A stretch of DNA of 64,000 nucleotides from Neocallimastix lanati (nom. inval.) (Eukaryota; Neocallimastigomycota; Neocallimastigomycetes; Neocallimastigales; Neocallimastigaceae): contig JACVTC010000101.1 in NCBI GenBank assembly GCA_016946835.1, forward strand, positions 567,501 to 631,500, given 5' to 3'. A program made the translations under genes and the position numbers. Position 1 is the stretch's first letter. The number at the start of each line of letters is the position of its first letter. Below the pieces are notes generated by a model. That model searched no databases. It was given only the letters and a program-made list of their open reading frames with translations, and was not told the origin of the DNA. This document shows positions 63,468 through 64,000 of the stretch, one piece after another.

Positions 63468-63544
63468 TAGTATTATTAGTATTAATATTATTATTATTAT
63501 TATTATTATTATTAGTATTAGTATTAGTATTATTAGTATTAATA

Positions 63545-63583
<39 letters not shown>

Positions 63584-63615
63584 GTAATAGTAGTATTATT
63601 AGTATTAATATTTTA

Positions 63616-63666
<51 letters not shown>

Positions 63667-63872
63667 ATTATTATTATTATTATTATTTAAAATTTTTATT
63701 AATTTATATATTGATATTATTAAATATATACTAATTTTTTAAAATTTTTATTTAATTCTTTCGTATAAAAAAAAAATAATAGAAATAATGATCAAAATTC
63801 CATTATGCAATACTACATTAATAATTCTAGTTCTATTGATTTTCAAAAGTTCCCATATTTAAAACATATTGA

Positions 63873-63908
<36 letters not shown>

Positions 63909-64000
63909 GTTTGCTTTTTATAAATAATAAATATTTATTTTATATTTGTATAATTAAATTAAAAAAAATTATAAATTATATTATTAATAATTAATTTAAA
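44188..64000 (+). CDS. LRR gene 2 (3'-truncated by window): giant secreted multi-solenoid LRR protein
   Basis: 75 exons are visible from the ATG at 44188 to the exon ending at 63878, summing to 7241 bases (2413 codons plus 2 bases); the gene runs on past the window. Layout: signal peptide with N-cap, then LRR blocks of 10, 10, 12, 10, 4, 10 and 10 exons, each closed by a Cys island exon, then the first LRR of an eighth block. All introns split a codon after its second base. The last third is the paralogue of gene 1 (1-8.2 kb), so the unseen end probably also has a membrane anchor. The chain of capped LRR solenoids suggests a large cell-surface recognition or adhesion protein (inference). The first intron-containing satellite (intron 7, 2.1 kb) is far longer than the other introns (about 70-450). 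Confidence 0.85.
44657..48367 (+). CDS. Gene 2 LRR block 1 (exons 2-11)
   Basis: Exons 44657-44749, 44826-44894, 45064-45132, 45289-45357, 45487-45558, 45654-45713, 47818-47883, 47951-48022, 48157-48228 and 48302-48367; lengths 93,69,69,69,72,60,66,72,72,66. The intron 45714-47817 contains the AAATA satellite. The exon ending at 48022 has a GTTAGT donor. Confidence 0.8.
45748..47768 (+). repeat. AAATA satellite with nine embedded core units, inside an intron
   Basis: About 2.0 kb of AAATA repeats interrupted by nine copies of a roughly 31-base core starting TAGTAGAATATTAATA and ending GTACAGATTGAA (some GTACAAATTGAA). Cores start at about 45791, 45967, 46727, 46793, 46879, 47010, 47101, 47226 and 47342. 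Four copies of the same core lie in reverse orientation at 62570-62800. The minus-strand open frames across it are repeat artefacts. Confidence 0.9.
48492..48812 (+). CDS. Gene 2 Cys island 1 (exon 12)
   Basis: 321 bases, eight cysteines. C-cap half diverges at the usual CYQP (here ILCYTENVC); N-cap half reads QDCKNINTFF...QCC...EC. An ATG near its start is internal, not a gene start. This is the most diverged island in the gene. Confidence 0.8.
48972..50770 (+). CDS. Gene 2 LRR block 2 (exons 13-22)
   Basis: Exons 48972-49040, 49133-49201, 49292-49360, 49505-49573, 49758-49826, 49908-49967, 50076-50141, 50373-50444, 50535-50606 and 50702-50770; lengths 69,69,69,69,69,60,66,72,72,69. The intron 50142-50372 carries an AAT array (50264-50334). 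Exon 50535-50606 has a GTACGA donor. Confidence 0.85.
50967..51323 (+). CDS. Gene 2 Cys island 2 (exon 23)
   Basis: 357 bases. It has nine cysteines: the first is doubled (NTCCFKNTNIICYQPGTC). The linker between the two caps is long and acidic (repeated Asn/Glu), then PEDCKQLYSFL...DCC...KC. Confidence 0.85.
51480..53654 (+). CDS. Gene 2 LRR block 3 (exons 24-35, twelve LRRs)
   Basis: Exons 51480-51554, 51703-51774, 51913-51981, 52090-52158, 52287-52358, 52464-52523, 52636-52701, 52773-52844, 52953-53024, 53110-53178, 53408-53479 and 53586-53654; lengths 75,72,69,69,72,60,66,72,72,69,72,69. The last two exons repeat the types of the two before them (72,69), so the block seems extended by a two-exon duplication. 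Donor GTTAGT at 52845. Confidence 0.85.
53829..54167 (+). CDS. Gene 2 Cys island 3 (exon 36)
   Basis: 339 bases and no internal ATG, so it is easily missed. KCSFANTPIECYQPDTC...VC, then SEDCKKLNTFL...ECC...TC and ITNLSM. Acceptor is AAG (53826-53828). Confidence 0.85.
54325..56358 (+). CDS. Gene 2 LRR block 4 (exons 37-46)
   Basis: Exons 54325-54399, 54489-54557, 54758-54826, 54948-55016, 55094-55165, 55282-55341, 55479-55541, 55650-55721, 56104-56175 and 56290-56358; lengths 75,69,69,69,72,60,63,72,72,69. The exon at 55650 has a GTGAGC donor and the last has a GC donor (GCAAGT at 56359). The duplicated region starts within or before this block (55483 matches base 1 of the window). Confidence 0.85.
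55733..55997 (+). repeat. TTTTTA hexamer array inside an intron
   Basis: About 44 copies of a 6-bp unit in the intron 55722-56103. In the first copy of the duplication the array is inverted and much shorter (about 1052-1117). The Leu/Phe open frame over it is an artefact. Confidence 0.9.
56517..56852 (+). CDS. Gene 2 Cys island 4 (exon 47)
   Basis: 336 bases, no ATG at its start. ECKFNNTNILCYQPETC...LC, then LDCRNFNKFM...NCC...LC and YELTM. Its partner in the first copy lies on the minus strand at 228-563. Confidence 0.85.
56975..57625 (+). CDS. Gene 2 LRR block 5 (exons 48-51, only four LRRs)
   Basis: Exons 56975-57049, 57169-57237, 57380-57448 and 57557-57625; lengths 75,69,69,69. Types correspond to positions 1, 2, 3 and 10 of a full block. 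Same as 1259-1936 in gene 1. Confidence 0.85.
57779..58141 (+). CDS. Gene 2 Cys island 5 (exon 52)
   Basis: 363 bases, CAG acceptor, eight cysteines (NCFFRGTPISCYQPNTC...NC; TDCANINKFF...NCC...KC). Nearly identical to 2100-2462. Confidence 0.85.
58285..60072 (+). CDS. Gene 2 LRR block 6 (exons 53-62)
   Basis: Exons 58285-58359, 58518-58586, 58702-58770, 58905-58973, 59049-59120, 59274-59333, 59441-59506, 59634-59705, 59789-59860 and 60004-60072; lengths 75,69,69,69,72,60,66,72,72,69, identical in pattern to 2608-4399. Confidence 0.85.
60251..60601 (+). CDS. Gene 2 Cys island 6 (exon 63)
   Basis: 351 bases, AAG acceptor. QCSFYNTPISCMEPKTC...IC; KDCEMLKEFL...NCC...TC and KLQL. CYQP is changed to CMEP in both copies. 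Confidence 0.85.
60729..62936 (+). CDS. Gene 2 LRR block 7 (exons 64-73)
   Basis: Exons 60729-60794, 60975-61043, 61159-61227, 61324-61392, 61523-61594, 61729-61788, 61976-62041, 62149-62220, 62346-62417 and 62868-62936; lengths 66,69,69,69,72,60,66,72,72,69, matching 5077-7334 exon for exon. The last intron carries the reverse-oriented satellite cores. Confidence 0.85.
62518..62812 (-). repeat. TTTTA satellite with four reverse-oriented cores, in an intron
   Basis: TTTTA repeats with four copies of the reverse complement of the core found at 45791-47370 (from about 62571, 62631, 62692 and 62753). The corresponding intron of gene 1 (6930-7265) has only a degraded trace of it (about 7098-7120). 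Confidence 0.85.
63069..63389 (+). CDS. Gene 2 Cys island 7 (exon 74)
   Basis: 321 bases, AAG acceptor. NCYFGDTPISCYQPNSC...NC; SEDCKMFNTFV...DCC...SC and KKLYM. Partner 7470-7790 with few substitutions. Confidence 0.85.
63428..63686 (+). repeat. TTA / TAG-variant trinucleotide array
   Basis: About 260 bp of TTA repeats with interspersed AGTATT variants, in the intron after island 7; only about 55 bp in the equivalent place of gene 1 (7831-7880). Confidence 0.9.
63783..63878 (+). CDS. Gene 2 first LRR exon of block 8 (exon 75)
   Basis: 96 bases, the same long first-position LRR as 7984-8079. A GTATTT donor follows; the rest of the gene is beyond the window. Confidence 0.8.

Overview
The window is extremely AT-rich eukaryotic nuclear DNA (poly-A/T tracts, AAT, AAATA and TTTTTA arrays everywhere) with short spliceosomal introns, Asn/Lys/Ile-rich proteins and Ty3/gypsy chromovirus-type, Ty1/copia and MULE/FLYWCH transposon remains. 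This fits an anaerobic gut fungus (Neocallimastigomycota) best. That assignment is inference from composition and gene families; another AT-rich protist such as a dictyostelid is not excluded.

Layout. (1) 1-10551, + strand: the 3' part of a huge leucine-rich-repeat (LRR) membrane-protein gene, ending in a transmembrane segment and short cytoplasmic tail. (2) 10552-38.7 kb: a graveyard of LTR retrotransposons. One element (17601-23519) is complete at its ends, with LTRs that read as identical, a 5-bp target duplication and a single open 812-codon gag/protease/partial integrase/chromodomain frame. It sits inside the LTR of an older gypsy element. (3) 39036-39485: a lone small secreted Cys-rich protein gene. 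(4) 40.5-41.9 kb: a decayed MULE transposase. (5) 44188 to beyond 64000, + strand: the 5' and central part of a second LRR gene, with signal peptide and 75 exons visible (at least 2413 codons).

The two LRR genes are the main content. Nearly every exon encodes exactly one 20-25-residue LRR, and every intron I could place splits a codon after its second base, so all internal exons are interchangeable. About every 10 LRR exons there is one longer exon with eight cysteines. Its first half (CxFxxTxIxCYQPxTC) behaves as a C-terminal LRR cap, and its second half (DC..LN.F...CC...C...L.L) resembles the plant-type N-terminal LRR cap (LRRNT_2). The first exon of gene 2 has a signal peptide plus only the N-cap half; the last exon of gene 1 has only the C-cap half before the membrane anchor. 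I read the proteins as chains of individually capped LRR solenoids, grown by duplication of an 11-exon module.

Bases 1-8.2 kb are a diverged direct copy of 55.48-64.0 kb. Within the first copy about 1 kb (179-1190) is inverted, which cuts one exon and puts three more plus a Cys exon on the wrong strand. Because all exons are phase-symmetric, skipping this segment would keep the frame.
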